The notes: generated from the letters alone by a model not told the origin. DNA of 64,000 bases from Ichthyophthirius multifiliis (GCF_000220395.1 NW_004086162.1:1-64000); one strand, 5' to 3'; counted from the stretch's first letter, positions 25,691 through 39,358 are shown. A program made the numbers and translations.

Positions 25691-26798
25691 AATTTTTTTT
25701 AAAAAAAATTAAACTTTGATTTTAATATATTGTATATATTTTTTTTTTTAATAAAAAATTAAAATTGTGTTGTTTATTTTTATTTTAAGTTTTATTTTTT
25801 TATTTTTAAATAAAAAAAAAATAGTTTATTTTTAATTTTTTTTTATTTATAAAACAATATATAATTTATTTTTTTACATATAGAAATATTTAAATATAAA
25901 CTGAAAGTTTATTATTCAGGTAGAATATAAACAAAAAGTTAATTATTATAAAATATTATTTTTTTAATATTTATTTATTTTAAGTTAATATTAATTTTAG
26001 ATTGAATTTAATATCTTAATCTTTATTTTATATAATTAATTTTTAAATTTCAACTATTATAATTTTTTACAAATAATAATAAAATAATTATCAATAATTA
26101 TCTAATTTTTTTAATTTTATATAAAATAATAAATATATTAATTATTTTTTATCATTTTAACAAAAATAATCTTATGTTTAATAACTCTGTGCGTTTTTCC
26201 AATATAGTATAGTTCTTTTAATAATTTAAGATTTATTAAAAATAAACAGTATTTTAAATTAAAAATATATTAAAACAAAGATGACACAATTCCATAATTA
26301 TAAAAGCACAATTTTCCTTTAAAATAAAATCATTTATTTAAAGTAAATAATGAATTTTATTTGATTGATTAGCTATTTAATATCTATTATTTTTTGAATT
26401 TATTTTTTATTTTTAATTTTAATTAAATTTTTATATTTATATAATAAGTATTATTATATAAATCTTTATGTATAATACAAAAACCTTTAAAACTTAATAT
26501 TTAGTTAAAATATTATATAAAATATATAAAAATCATTATTCATATATTTAATTTATAATATAATTTTTTTTTTGATTTAATTTTTTTAAATAATAAATAA
26601 TTTATATATTAGATATATCAAATATATCTTCAAATTTTAATTTTATTTATTAATTAAAAATTATAATAGAAGATTTTCTAATTATCTAGATAAAAAAATA
26701 TCCAATTTCATACGGATTATATATAAAGTAAACAATTAAACAAATATAAATTTTTATAAGTTAAAAGCTTATTTTATAAAGCTTTTATTAATGTGAAT
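25691..26798. other. AT-rich intergenic region
   Basis: Upstream region of the aminotransferase-like gene and downstream region of the kinase gene, both on the minus strand. No coding signal. Confidence 0.5.
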
Positions 26799-27811
26799 TC
26801 AAAATTAAACATCAAAAATTTCCTTTATTTTTATATTTAAAGGATGATTAGAATCATTTTCATTTATTTCTGATTAAATATTATTTAAGTTAATATTTTA
26901 TTAGCCTTCATTAATTTATAAGTTTTAGAGTTAATCATCTTTATTAATTTGAGAATTATTGATTATTTCATATTTCTAAAGTGAATGATTAATTTATTAA
27001 TTATCTATACTTTGGTTGTCTTTATTATTATCATCAAATAAATTTTATAAATTAGATTAATTATTATAATCACTAAATTCAATTTATTCAAGATTTCCTT
27101 CCATAATTTATTAAAATTCTTCTAGATTTATATTATATTAATTTAAAGTTATATCTTTTACCCATTTTATAACATCGGAATTGGTTTACCTCTATTTATT
27201 ATAAATTATAATACAATCATTATACATTTAAAGATTTATTTTCCTTAGATTATTATTCCATACTCCTTTCCAATCATCTTTTTCTCTCAAAAAAAACTTT
27301 TAATACATTGCTGAAATTCTGTTAATTCCCAATTAAATAGCATTTTCAATTCCCGTAATTATACCCAACATAATTTAGAAAACTTACATTTCTGATAAAT
27401 GATAAAGAGTATAATTATAGAGGTAATTTGTTATTTTATTTAAGCAACTACTTGCTTTCTTTTTTCCATCTTTACCGATTTCGGTCAAAGGATCAATTTA
27501 AGCCATCATAACTTACTTCATATCTTCAAAAAGACTACTTAGAAAATCTTCAAGCTTATTATAATATATTTAAAGAGCTTTTAAACCCTATTCGTTAGTT
27601 GTATTGACTTATCCCCATCCACTATCAATTGCATAAAACTTTTCAAAATCAATATTAAGATTATTAATATCTTTTAACTATTCAGTTTTGGTTAAAAAAT
27701 TTGTCATCATTTTCACTATTATATTTGCTGCATTTCCATCTCCATCCCAGATTAAAGGATACCTTTATAATATATATTTCTAAATAAAATAATTATTTTA
27801 TATATATATTT

Positions 27812-27855
<44 letters not shown>

Positions 27856-28574
27856 TAATATATTTTGCAAACAAATACCTGTCTGAGTTATTTATTAGTG
27901 TATCAAAAGCCAAAATCATTCCTAATCTGATTAGTCTATCTCTTGATTCAGGTGTTATATGATCAAAAATTAATGCTGCTCTATGAGGACCCATTTATTC
28001 TACAGATATTCCTGGAATATATTCCATTACTTAAAGGAATGGCATATCTAGTCTAGAACTAACCTTCATATTTTAATTTTTATTTTTTTAATTAAAAACT
28101 ATTTACTCTTCGCCCTAAAACTTCATCACAAAAAGTTGCTCTTTGCAAATTATGTAAAATTAAATCAAACTCTTAATCATAATAACGCACTATTCTCAAA
28201 GTTGGAACATTCACATTCATAACTCTAGCTAATTTATACAAGAAAAAATCTATAGCCATATCTGATGAGCCTTTTACTACTATAGCTCCTTCATCAGATT
28301 CTACAAATATTACACCTTAAGTACCTGATTAACTTATTGCTACAGCTCTTATTTCTTCCCAATTAAATTTTCTTATATTTTTAATTGGAAGTGTTGCAAA
28401 ATTAAATTCTTTTAATTTTATATCAGGCTCAATTTAAGAACAATTTTAAAATTCTTTGTTTGGGCCAGGACGTTAATGTGGGTATGGCTTATATGTTGGT
28501 TTCCTTTGTTAATCTTAAATTTGATATCTTTATTTAGTGTATTCTTCGATATTAATATGATTTTTACCTTTCAT
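26799..28574 (-). CDS. actin-fragmin-kinase-type protein kinase
   Basis: Three exons, complement(26799-27762, 27879-28063, 28107-28574), give exactly 539 codons including TGA, 538 residues. The kinase core matches the actin-fragmin kinase catalytic family, an atypical protein kinase group related in fold to PI3/4 kinases: GVIFVESDEGAIVVKGSSD with the ATP-binding K101, a region ending VMEYIPGISVEQ, then the catalytic stretch INNSDRYPLIWDGDGNAANI whose D-R and later D-G-D-G-N residues are the expected catalytic and metal-binding positions. The splice between R and YP falls inside this motif and restores it, which supports the intron. Residues after about 420 are N/Q/D-rich and probably disordered. 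Divergent from the peroxiredoxin gene. Family founders phosphorylate actin in complex with fragmin; the substrate here is unknown. Confidence 0.8.
27763..27878 (-). repeat. intron 2 of the kinase gene, carrying a (TA)n microsatellite
   Basis: The 116-nt intron begins GTATTTG and ends AAAG on the minus strand and contains about 34 bp of pure (TA)n at 27817-27850. Removing it joins AG to GTATCC and completes the conserved R-Y-P codons of the catalytic loop. Confidence 0.75.
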
Positions 28575-29172
28575 TTTTTTTTATTATTATTTAGTTTTTA
28601 TAAGAATAATTATAATTTTTATTATTTATATGTTTTTAATTAGTTTTAAAAAGAAGTTAATTAATTATAAAGAACTTTTTATTAATTAGTTTAAGGTAAA
28701 TAATTTTAAGGCGAGGTTTGTAAATAATTTTAAATAGTTTTTTAATTTAACATTAAATTTTACATAAATATATAATTTAACTTTTATATGACTCGTATTA
28801 TATTTAATCATATATTGTTTGTTTATATTTTTATTTTTCATTTTTTTTTTAAAAAAAATCTCATTATTTATTTTTTCTAGCTTTTTGCTGTTGTTAATTA
28901 AGTTTATTAAAAAAATTACAGAAAATATAAAAAAAAAAACTATATGAAAATTTATTTAAATTAATTAATTATCAACTTTTTATACTATTTTTTTTATATA
29001 TTACTTATTATCTTAATTGATTATATTAATAATTTAAAAAATAAAGAAAATTAAAAACAAAATTAAAAAATTAAATAAAATTATATAAAATAAAATATAA
29101 TAAAAATTTCAAAATAAATATAAAAACAAAATAAATAAAAGATAAATATATATTAAAAATAAAAATAAAAAA
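28575..29172. promoter_or_regulatory. divergent intergenic region between kinase and peroxiredoxin
   Basis: About 600 bp of AT-rich DNA between two start codons pointing away from each other; it must carry the promoters of both. No individual element can be named. Confidence 0.5.
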
Positions 29173-29682
29173 ATGAACAATTTAATTAAATTATAATCTA
29201 AATTCCCTTCTGTTGTATTAACTTCAATCTAAGCTATTGAAGGAACATGTGGAGGAACTATTTAAAAATATAATACTGAGGAATTATTTAAAAATAAAAG
29301 AGTTGTATTATTTAGTGTACCTGGTGCTTTTACTCCAACTTGCTCAGCTCAACATGTTCCTGGATTTTTGAAATTAGCTAATGATTTCAAAACTTAAAAA
29401 AATGTCTAATTAATTGTTTGCGTATCAGTTAACGATGTCTATGTTATGGATGCTTGGAGATAAAATTAAGGTATCAAAAACAATGAAATATTAATGCTTT
29501 CAGATCCGAATGGTTAACTTGCTTAATAAACTGGATTAACTTTAGATTTAATTGATAAAGGTTTAGGACTTAGAATGAAAAGAGCAGCATTTTTAATAGA
29601 TGATGGTATAGTTAAACATTTTGCAGTTGACGAAGGTAAATTCCATGATACTAGCGCAGAAGAAGTTTTCAAAGCTATCTGA
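29173..29682 (+). CDS. PRDX5: peroxiredoxin-5-type thiol peroxidase
   Basis: Complete intronless 169-residue frame, ATG 29173 to TGA 29680-29682, the normal length for this subfamily. It reduces hydrogen peroxide and alkyl hydroperoxides. The active-site loop PGAFTPTCSAQHVPGF places the peroxidatic cysteine at residue 57, with the preceding T and P conserved, and the conserved VSVNDVYVMDAW block follows. The family R that activates the thiolate is in LGLRMKRAAF. The N-terminus (MNNLIKLQSKFPSVVL) is short, so cytosolic or peroxisomal location is more likely than a cleaved mitochondrial presequence, but no PTS1 is present. Codon use is plainly coding, with fewer A/T third positions than the surroundings. 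Confidence 0.95.
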
Positions 29683-30956
29683 AGAACAAATATTAAATAT
29701 TATAAAAAATAATATATATTATATATTTATTAGTAAATTTATTAAATGATATTTTTTAATTTTTATATTAAAATTATTTTAAATAAAATAAAAATAAAAA
29801 TTTTAGTTTAAAGTCTACTTTTTAATTTTTTGTTGTTGTTTTTTCTTTTTTTTCAATTATATTTATTTTATTATTGTTTTTGTATATTACAAAATTTCTT
29901 TTATTCTTTTAAATCAAATTAAATGTGAATAATTAATTAATTTGGTAGAACTTTTTATTAAGCTAAATAAATATTCTGATTATATAGGCTTCTATAAAAG
30001 AGTCATCAATTCCGTTTTTAATATCTTTATTAATTTCAGGATTATTTTAATTTAAAATGAATGTAAAAACAAAAATTAATATAATAAAAAGTGACTATTA
30101 TAATAGATTTATTAATATATCATTCATCATTTATATAAAATTTGATTTTAGAAAAATAATTTAATAACCATTCTTGATATACATGTTTAAATCCATAAAA
30201 ATTAATAGATTTTTACTCTCTATTTTTTTTTTTTTTTAAATAAAATAATTAAAATAGCATCTTTTCAACTCTTTTTAATATAATTACATTAAATCATTTA
30301 TATTTTACAAATAAGAACTATGAAATAAATATTATTTAAAATTCATTTATTTAGGGATTTTATCGAATATAAACAAGATTGCTAGCTATTCATATATTAT
30401 CTTTCTTAAAATTTTCTTGATTTAAAAATTAAATTAGTGTTAGAGTTTAATTAATTCATATTACTTAATTGATTATCTAAATAACTGTTTTTATTCTAAG
30501 TAGAAATGGTTTTCATTGCAAGAGTAAATTATAATTATTTCTTATTCATTTTTAGATATACTTATGCATATTTTTTTGTATATAACGATTCCATTTAAAT
30601 TGTCAGAGTTCGCTAACTTCTTAAATATTCATTATATTTTAAGTGCATTAAATAAAAGGATTTGTTAATTATAATTTTAATTATTTAATATTTTTTTCGG
30701 TTATTCCTTTATCTTCCTCAATTGCATATTAATTGTTTACATGTTTTGTAATTCCTGAGCTTGTAGAACTATATACAAATATTATAACATATTTTTTTTT
30801 CGATAACTTTTTATACATTTTATATTATCTTATATTAATTACATGTCTCTAATTATGTACTATTGGCATCTAATATTTTATTGATTTCAAATTATATTTC
30901 TTTTTTAAGATTTTTAATCGTGTATTAAGTATTTTTTTATATTTGCATATAATAAT
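29683..30956 (-). pseudogene. possible broken minus-strand gene downstream of the MORN frame
   Basis: Several short minus-strand stretches look like ciliate coding sequence but lie in different frames. A lysine-rich coiled-coil piece (FEINKILDANSTQLETCNQ) is near 30.9 kb, a Ser/Asn/Gln-rich piece (SSTSSGITKHVNNQYAIEED) near 30.7 kb, another (NSYLDNQLSNMNQLNSNTN) near 30.45 kb, and PEINKDIKNGIDDSFIEAYI near 30.0 kb. In-frame TGAs and frame shifts separate them, and I found no set of introns that joins them. Either a decayed continuation of the MORN gene or a gene with unrecognised splicing. Confidence 0.3.
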
Positions 30957-31211
30957 TCATTTTTAAATGGTAACCATAATATCTTTCTTTCCATCTGCAT
31001 AGATTAATCTACCTATTTCGTCTGCCATATATTTATTCCCAGTAGCCTTCATATTAAGAACTATTACTCCATATAACTGTTTTCCCCTTGCAGATCGCTT
31101 TTTATTTTTCCATTAACCTATGTAATATACTCCATTTTCCAACTCTAAAGGTATATAAAAAGGAAATACGGGTACATAAAGAGGCAAAATTTAATTTTTT
31201 TCATTAATCAT
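30957..31211 (-). CDS. short MORN-type protein or exon
   Basis: An 84-codon frame (ATG 31211, TGA 30957-30959) with a motif typical of a MORN repeat, GVYYIGQWKNKKRSARGKQ, followed by another strand-turn unit ending IGRLIYADGKKDIM. MORN repeats bind membranes and are common in ciliate cortex and cilium proteins. It is much shorter than usual MORN proteins and may be one exon of a larger gene: a minus-strand frame just upstream (31208-31411) ends in TGA where this frame begins, and coding-like fragments lie downstream. Confidence 0.45.
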
Positions 31212-31737
31212 ATATAAATTTTAAATGTTTTTATAAAACTCTTTTTAGTTGGGAATAAATTATTTTTATAAAGATAAGGTAAAAAAGATAAAATTTTACT
31301 ATAATCATAATTATTTTGAACAAAAACTCTAGTTTTGTTAATTTTTTTTAAATGAAATTGGAATATGGAAATTTCCATTTTTTTATTAAAATGATTCATT
31401 GGATAAGTCAAAAAAAATTAATCATGAAATTATTTTATTTGTTTTTTTTTCATTATAAAAATTATTGATTTTGCATGGGCTTATTATTTAGATTTTAATT
31501 TCAGTGTTACTCTCTATTTTGTTTTTCTGGACTAAAATTATCCTAATTTTTTATTTACTTTTGAAATTAAATGCATTATTTTTATTTATTAGTTACAAAT
31601 TTATTAATTAAAGAATATTTATAAATATTATATATAAATTATGTAGATTTATTAAAATTAATAAATTAAAATATTAATATTTAATAAAATGTAATTATTT
31701 AATTTACAATATTTTTATTTGAAATAAATTAGTTTGT
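31212..31737. other. spacer between MORN frame and membrane-protein gene
   Basis: Contains a 67-codon minus-strand frame (31208-31411) whose composition (NKTRVFVQNNYDYSKILSFL) is not clearly noise, but it has no recognisable domain and no start context. Not accepted as a gene. Confidence 0.35.
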
Positions 31738-33448
31738 TCAACTTCTTTAATTTGCATTATCTGACATTTTAGTAGAAGCATTGCTTTTATTATCTCTTTA
31801 TTATTATTGATAATTACTTTAAATAAAAAGATTAAAAAATCTATTATATTAATTATTATTGTTTAATTATTGATTTTATAATTATTATTATTGAATAGGA
31901 TATAAATTGTTTTATTATTATCTTTAATTTTAAAAATTTATAATCTATTATTATCTTTATTCCCTCACTAATTTATCCATAGCTTATTTTTTTAGAATAA
32001 CTTTTTTTTTCGAATTATATTTATTTAAAAAGAACTTAATTAATTTAATAAGATAAAATAAAATGATTATATTTCCAAAAACAAGACATACAATAATATT
32101 TTAATTTTACTATTTATAAATTGAAAGTAAAAATGAAATTACATTAATATTATTTCCTTAAAGACAATCATTTTTAAGTAAAAATTCCAAATGTTTAATT
32201 TATTTATTTTCAATCTAAATAAAAATGCTTATATTAATTCCGATAGAAAACAAATAACAAATTCCTTGGATAGGAATGGTGTACATATTTCTATTTTTTT
32301 TTACACATCTTTTTATAGAAATTGCATAGAAAAATATAAATATGGCTAAAAAATGAGGAATTAATAAATTTTCAGTTAAAATAAATAACATATATTAATA
32401 CTAATCTTATAATAAAAACTCTCTGATTTATTGACTTCTGCAATATAATCTAAATAAAATAAATTATTTTTTATATAATTTATAATAATTTAGATTATTT
32501 TGATTATAAAATGGTAAATTTTCAAACCAAGATCTTTATTTGTTTAATATTAAAGCATCTTACTTTTATATTTCATTTATTTAAATTTCTTCGTATAAAT
32601 AATCGTTTAAATTTAGACTGTTTACAGTTTCTTATTCTAATTCATATTTATAAATTTCACAGTTTTTATTATTTTAACATTAATAATTTCCCTCATAAAC
32701 TTAAATAGCAGAAATAGGGTATTTGTTATTTTCTCTTTTAATTACTAATTAATATTCTTCTAAATTAGGAATATCATAATATTCTGAATTATCTTATTTT
32801 TAACTCTTTTTGAATATTCCAAAATATGTTATAGGACATTCATTTTTTGCTATTTTTATCTTCTTTGTAATTCCGAATATATTATAAGTATTATTTTAAT
32901 AATCACATGGATTATCCTTTAAATTATGTTCTTAATTAAAAGAATACTATTAAAATAATGTTATATTTAAATAACTTGCACAAATTTTTATTGGAATTAA
33001 ATCTTTTTATTATTCGACTTTTAAACCCCAAATATTTAAATTTAACTCACTTTTTTGATTAATTTATTACTCTTAGTTACATATTTTTTATTTATTAATT
33101 GTATTACATTATTGACGGATTATATATTCATTATTACATAAGCATCCTTCTCGCTTTTTTTTGTAATTTTAAATAAAAATCGCTTTTTTTAAAAAAAAAT
33201 ATTACTATTGATGATACTTTAATATTTATTATATTTTCCATGTTATATTATTCACATTTATCGTTCTAATTTATTAATTTGATACTTTTTAAAGGCTAAC
33301 TTAAAATACTTTCTTGTAGTTCTAAGAAATACTATTAGTATTAAGGAAAATTTACAATAGGAATTAGGAAGAAAAAAAAAGTTGTTAAAAAGTAAAAAAA
33401 AATACTATTGTATGCCAATTTAGCTTTTAGCATTTTTGTTATATCCAT
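31738..33448 (-). CDS. unidentified four-helix membrane protein with Gln-rich tail
   Basis: Two exons, complement(31738-33153, 33206-33448), total 553 codons with TGA, 552 residues. The 52-nt intron restores an uninterrupted frame. There is one membrane segment near the N-terminus (about residues 14-34, very Phe-rich), a ~250-residue extracytoplasmic-looking domain with scattered cysteines (REGCLCNNEYIIRQQC at the splice), then three further membrane segments (ILTENLLIPHFLAIFIFFYA, PIQGICYLFSIGINISIFI, VCLVFGNIIILFYLIKLIKF). The cytoplasmic end is almost only Gln/Asn with basic residues. I do not recognise the family. The layout of a large loop after the first helix and three helices near the end could fit a receptor or channel subunit, which is only a guess. 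Confidence 0.65.
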
Positions 33449-36211
33449 TCCATTTGAAAATTTAATTCTAATTCTAATTTTTATATTTTTATATTTATAT
33501 AATTTTTTTAACTTTAAAAAATATATTAATTTTATGTTTATATTATTTTTTATATATAAAAAATATAATGTAAATTTATAAATATTTTAAAAGAGATTTT
33601 CATATTATTTATTTAAATATTTATAAAAGATTTAAATTTAATTATTAAAATTAAATATAAAAAAACAAATATTTAAATACTAATTTAAATAATATTTATA
33701 TATAAATAATTTTAATATCAGAAATTTTTTTAAAAAAACATTCAATAAATATAAAAATAAAAATAGATATAATTTAAAACACTATTTTTTAATTTATTAA
33801 AAAATAAAATTAAGAAAAAAAAAAAAAAAAGTCCTCTAAATAATTATATTTTTAAATTAATAAATTATTTATTATATTAAATTATAATATGAAAATAAAA
33901 ATCATATATAAGCTATAATTCAATTCCAAAAAGAATAAATTTAAATTAAATTTTATTAAAATTAATAATTTAACTCATTTTTAAATGCCTATTAAATAGT
34001 ATGAAATTGAAAATAAGAACTTAGTGAAAAATATTCAGAAAATCCAAAATATAATTTGATGTATATTTAATCGAAAAAATGAGTATTATAATTTTTATTA
34101 TCATATATATTTTTATTTTTTAAAGGATTAAAAATTTAATTTAAAAATTCAAATCAACCTTTAGATTTTAAATATAAAAAAACAATTAAAATACTATTTT
34201 ATTTAGGTTTAATATTGTCAATTCAATATTTTTTTTATAAAAAACATATTTTTCTAAATTTCAATAAAAGGACAAATATTATTTTTCATAATTATAATTA
34301 ATTTTTTTTATAATATTTTTAATTTTTATATTAAAAGTAAAAATATTTTATAATATTTAAAGTGAAATATTAAAATAAAATAAATATATTAAGAAAAAAA
34401 AAATGAATAATAAATATATTTTTAATAAATATAATTTTGTTAAAAAATTATTATGAATAAATGAAATTAAACAAGGTAAAATAAAATATTATTATTTTTT
34501 AAATAAAAATATTATATTATATATTTATAATTTTAAAAATTTAAAGTTAATTATTTATATATAAAAAAATAAATATATTTGTTTTAATTATTTAATATTT
34601 TATATAAATATAAATAATATAAAAATATCTATTAATAATAAAATATAATTATATAACTTATATATAATCATAATTAATATTTATAATATCTTTAATTTTT
34701 TTATTTTTATTTTTTTTAATATTTTTTTATTATAAAAACAGTTTTAATTTAATATATATTATATAAATCTTTTTTATAAAAGAATATTATTTATTACCGA
34801 ATACATTATTTTTAAATAATCATTAAATATTATTTTTCTAAATTTCACTTTCTTATTTCTAGAGGGTGGGATAGCAATAATATATTTTATTTTTTTTGAA
34901 TATAATAGTATTTTTTTTTTTTATTCTGAAAATTATATTATTTTTTGTTAAGGTTATTTGATTTGTATTTTATTTTTTATGTTGAATGTATTATTTTATT
35001 TTAAATTATTTAAATAATGAAAATGAAAAATATAGTTAATTAAGTATACTTGTTATATAATAGATTTTTTATTTATTTATTTTCATTATTTAGATATTCA
35101 TCTATAGTTTTTTGATTTTTATTAAAATATTAAAAGTATACAAAAGTAATTTAATATATATTAATTTAGTCAATATTTAATAATATTATATATTTTTATA
35201 ATAAATAAAAAATATTTTTATTTAAAAAAAAATTAACATCAAATAAAATTATTTTTTAAGTATTATTATTATATTTATTATAAATTTTATTTATTTTATA
35301 TATAAATGTAAAGAATAAATAATTATTATAAAAATGTTAAGCATAATTATAAATTTAATATTTATTTATAAAATATTAATTTAGTTATTTTTTATTTTAA
35401 AAATTAAATAAATTAATAATGAAATTCAAAAATATAAACAATTAAGTAATTAGTATTATAATTATAAATAAAAATCTTAAAACAAAGAATTATATTTTTA
35501 AATATTTATAATATTTTTTTAATATTTAATAAATTTTTAATTAAAATTATATTGCTATAATTATTTATGCAAACTATTAATAAATATATATATATATATT
35601 CAATTATCTTCAGACTGAAAAAAAATTATATTTTGTATTTTATTAAAGAATATAAAAAAAAAACATAAATAAAATTATATTTTTTTACCACATAACATAA
35701 TAAATTAATAATAAATAAAAATACGAATTGATATATTAAAAAAATAAAGATTTAAATATAAATAAGTAGATTTTTTAAAATAATAATGTTTTAAAAATAA
35801 AAAACTTTTAAATATATTATCCAAGAAATTAAAATAATTTTTTTTTTTTATTAATTTAAATATAAAATTATAAAAACATTTTTAAAAAAAAATAATATAT
35901 ATATATATATATTTTATTAATTCTAATTTATTTTTTACATATTTATAATAAAATATTAAACATACTACTAAAATAAAATTGCTATAAGATTTATATTTTT
36001 AATTATAATTTATAGATTATAGAAAATATTTGTTATATTAACTCATATTTTAAATAGAATTTTAATTTATTTTTCTTTATATGTAAGTTTTGCTTTAGGA
36101 AAATATTAATTTATTACTGTTCTTTTTACAATAAAAAGTAATAAATATTTACTAATAATAAAATATATTATTTTTTTAAATATTATTCTTATTTATTATC
36201 TTTTTTTTTAT
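33449..36211. other. AT desert
   Basis: About 2.76 kb of almost pure A/T, the longest stretch in the window without a supported gene. Only short GC-containing patches occur (for example AGAGGGTGGGATAGCAATA at 34860-34880). No frame with coding composition, tRNA or repeat family was recognised. Confidence 0.55.
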
Positions 36212-39200
36212 TCAATTATCTTATTTTATATCTTATCTTTTATCTTCAATTTTTAATTTTTCATAAAGATATTTTCTTTATTTAATATTTGCATATAAAC
36301 TTTTATTTTCTTTTTTTAAATTATTTATTCGTTCTTTCATTTATTTAATTTATACTTCAGATTAACTTTTTAAACTTTCGGTTTGAACTTTAAATGCTTT
36401 ATAATCTAATTCATTATTTTTAAAAATTTCAATTTACTAAAAAAGTTATTCAATCTAAAAAAAAATAAAAAAATAAAAAAATAAAAAAAAATTACTTATT
36501 AATTTAACTAATAAATATCTTTTTTATATTTAATATCTTAATTATTAATTAAATTATTTTTTTCATTTAATTATTATTAAATAGTTTGATTTTCGAAAGT
36601 TAATTTAGAATTAATTTCTTAAAGTTTTTCGATTTATTCTTAAATAACCGAAGTTTTAATAGTATATTGACATTCTTTACTTACTTCTTATGTATTTTAA
36701 AACTTTAATTATTCTTGATTTTATAGAGAATTTAAAATTTAATTAACTTTTTCTTTAAAAACATATATATACTCATTTTAATATTATTAACATTATTTAC
36801 AATAATCATTTTATGTTAAATTGATTTAATCTTATAAATTTTGAAAAGTATTTATTTATTATTTTTGAAAAATATATATTTTTTTATTTGAATTTTCATT
36901 TATTTTATTTCTTTCATTTTCTAATTATTAATTTTTTTAACTCAAAATTTATATTTAATTTTGTGATTAAATTAATTATTCATTTATATTATTTAGTTTT
37001 TATAAAATTCTATCTTTCTCCTGCTTTAATGATTCTATTTATTTATTAAATTCAGTATTTATTATTTACTTTACTTATTATTCAGCTTATTATCGTACTT
37101 CGATTAATCCTTATTTATATTCGTTCTCTTTTTATAAAATCTATAGTTTTAAGTATTTACATTCTTAATCTTTTTGTTTCATTTTTTTATTCAAGATTTT
37201 ATATTCTATTTAAAAAAAATTAAAATTTTCATCTTTTTTTTTTTTATAATATATCTAAAATAAATAAACCTTATTCTTAAGTAACTTTATCATTTTAAAA
37301 GTTTATTAAATCATCGTTTTCTAGATTAGGTATACTATTCCTTTTAACTTAATAAAAGCAATTTTAATTATTATTTTATATTGGAACACTTTCATTTTTT
37401 TATTATTAGACCATAATTGTTACCAAATTATCACTTTTTGATTCCTTTAATTATACTTTTAATCTATTTATACTATCTTTATTTTTCTCTTTTAATAGTT
37501 CTTCTTAATTTTCATATAATATTTCTTAATTTCTTTGTTTATAATATATATCTTAATTTTCTTATTAAATAAAGCCTTTTTTTTCAAATAATTGCAAGTT
37601 ATCCTATTAAAGTTTTGTAATTTATTCTTGATACTATATCATATTTTCTTAAAATTATAAAACATTATCTTAATTTTGGTTTTAATTTTAATCTAATTCT
37701 TTAATATTTAGAGCTTTATGGTTAGTTTTTTCCTATAACTAGAAAACTTATTATTTGAATTAATTAATTAAATTTTCTTTCTATTATATTAACTAATAAT
37801 ATTATCTTTTTTAGTTGTTTTCTTATTCAAGTTGTTATTATAAATTTGTTTGTAATCTTATTTATTTTTCTAAATTTTCTTTATTTATTTAAAGTTCAGT
37901 AGTTTGGTTTATTATTATTTCATTTTACTTTTCTATTTGTGATTGTAATTACATTACTTTAGTTTAAAATATCATTTATTCGCATAAATCTAATCTTAAC
38001 TTCTCATTTTCATATAATACTTATTATATTTGCATTTTCAAATCTTCATTATGCTACCTAGTTGTTTTTAAATATATTTATATTTATGGCAAATTCATTA
38101 ATAATCTATCACTCTTTAATTAATATTTTTATTTTATTAATTTTTTGTTTGTTTGTTTTTTTACATCAAATTATGTATATCTCCATTATTTGTCTTATAA
38201 TTTATTTAAAATTAAGTCTGATTAACTACTTTTATTTTAATTATTTATTATAGTTTTTTTTATTTCTGATAATTAATATGATGATAATAATGGTGAATGT
38301 TAATTATTTACTATATCTTTAAATTATATATTTCCTATTTGATTAAACTCATCTAATTGTATTTTTTCTTGTTATTGTATTTAAACGTGAATATTAGGAT
38401 TTTAACCTTAAATAAATATATATTTAGATAAAAATAAATATTACTTTAATGTAATACGTTTTGTTGACTTGAGTTAGCTTCTTTGCAAGCTTTTTATAAT
38501 TTATTTTAATTACTAGTATGATTTTATAAACTCATTAATAAAACAGGATGTCTATTTAAATGATTAATAGGTGAATGTTAATTAATATTGTTTGTAAAAG
38601 TAAAATAATCATTTTTAAGACTTTATTCTGTTAATAACTTTTAATCAGGCTTCGATATAAATACTTTTTTTAATTAATGTTATTTTGATTAAAATTATTA
38701 TTTTAGTCAAATATATTTAATGTTTAATCGTTTTATTATTATTATTTTTATAGTTATAATTGATTGTTTTGCTTATTTAAAAACTATTTTTAATTTTAAA
38801 TGTAAGAATTTTCATTTTAATTAGTTGCATTTTATATTTATTTTGGAGTATTCCTTTTTTATATATAGATTTATTTTTATTAAGCATATTAAATCTATTA
38901 TTTTTGATGTTTATCATTAGATATATCTTATTTTGATATTTCTTTGTTTATGGAATTATAAACTTATTCTGTTAACTCATTCCCTATTTATTATTTTTTA
39001 ATTTATTATAAATATCCTTCTTATAAAATGTTATTTATTTAAATTTTGCTAACATCTTAGTATATATATATTGGCTTTTTTGTTGGAGATAACTTGTTCT
39101 TTTAATTTTAAGAAGATTCTGGGACTGTTTATTAATAAATTTTTAAAGGATTTGATATTGATCTTTTTTTGTTTAATAAATATGATTTCATATACTTTAA

Positions 39201-39358
39201 TTTAAAATTATTTTCTTGATTACAATATTTTATTCTGAATTTATATTTAAATTTTTGTTAATTTTTAGTAATTTTTTATTTTATAACTATTATTGGCTTT
39301 ATGTATAATTCAATCTGTTTTATGGTTAATGAGAAAAACTTTAATTTAAAGAAATCAT
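36212..39358 (-). CDS. long coiled-coil protein
   Basis: About 990 residues of Gln/Asn/Lys-rich sequence that from the middle to the end is nearly continuous heptad coiled coil (for example QENMIQYQEQITKLQQDNLQ, and KQMKERINNLKKENKSLYAN near the end). Introns placed by frame closure: 36455-36495, 37233-37269, 38114-38164 and 38407-38444 (37-51 nt). The N-terminal ~250 residues are a low-complexity basic region with SPTKKP and HSPINHLNRHP. The TGA stop is at 36212-36214. The start is uncertain: ATG 39358 gives a plausible MISLNQSFSHQPQNRLNY beginning, but joining it to the rest needs an intron or shift near 39.2 kb. One extra A in the 7-base run near 38670 is also needed. A cytoskeletal, basal-body or ciliary structural role would be usual for such proteins; no domain proves it. 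Confidence 0.6.

Noticed and set aside
38062..38253. Hydrophobic 63-residue plus-strand frame
   Set aside because: Antisense to the coiled-coil gene and its intron at 38114-38164.
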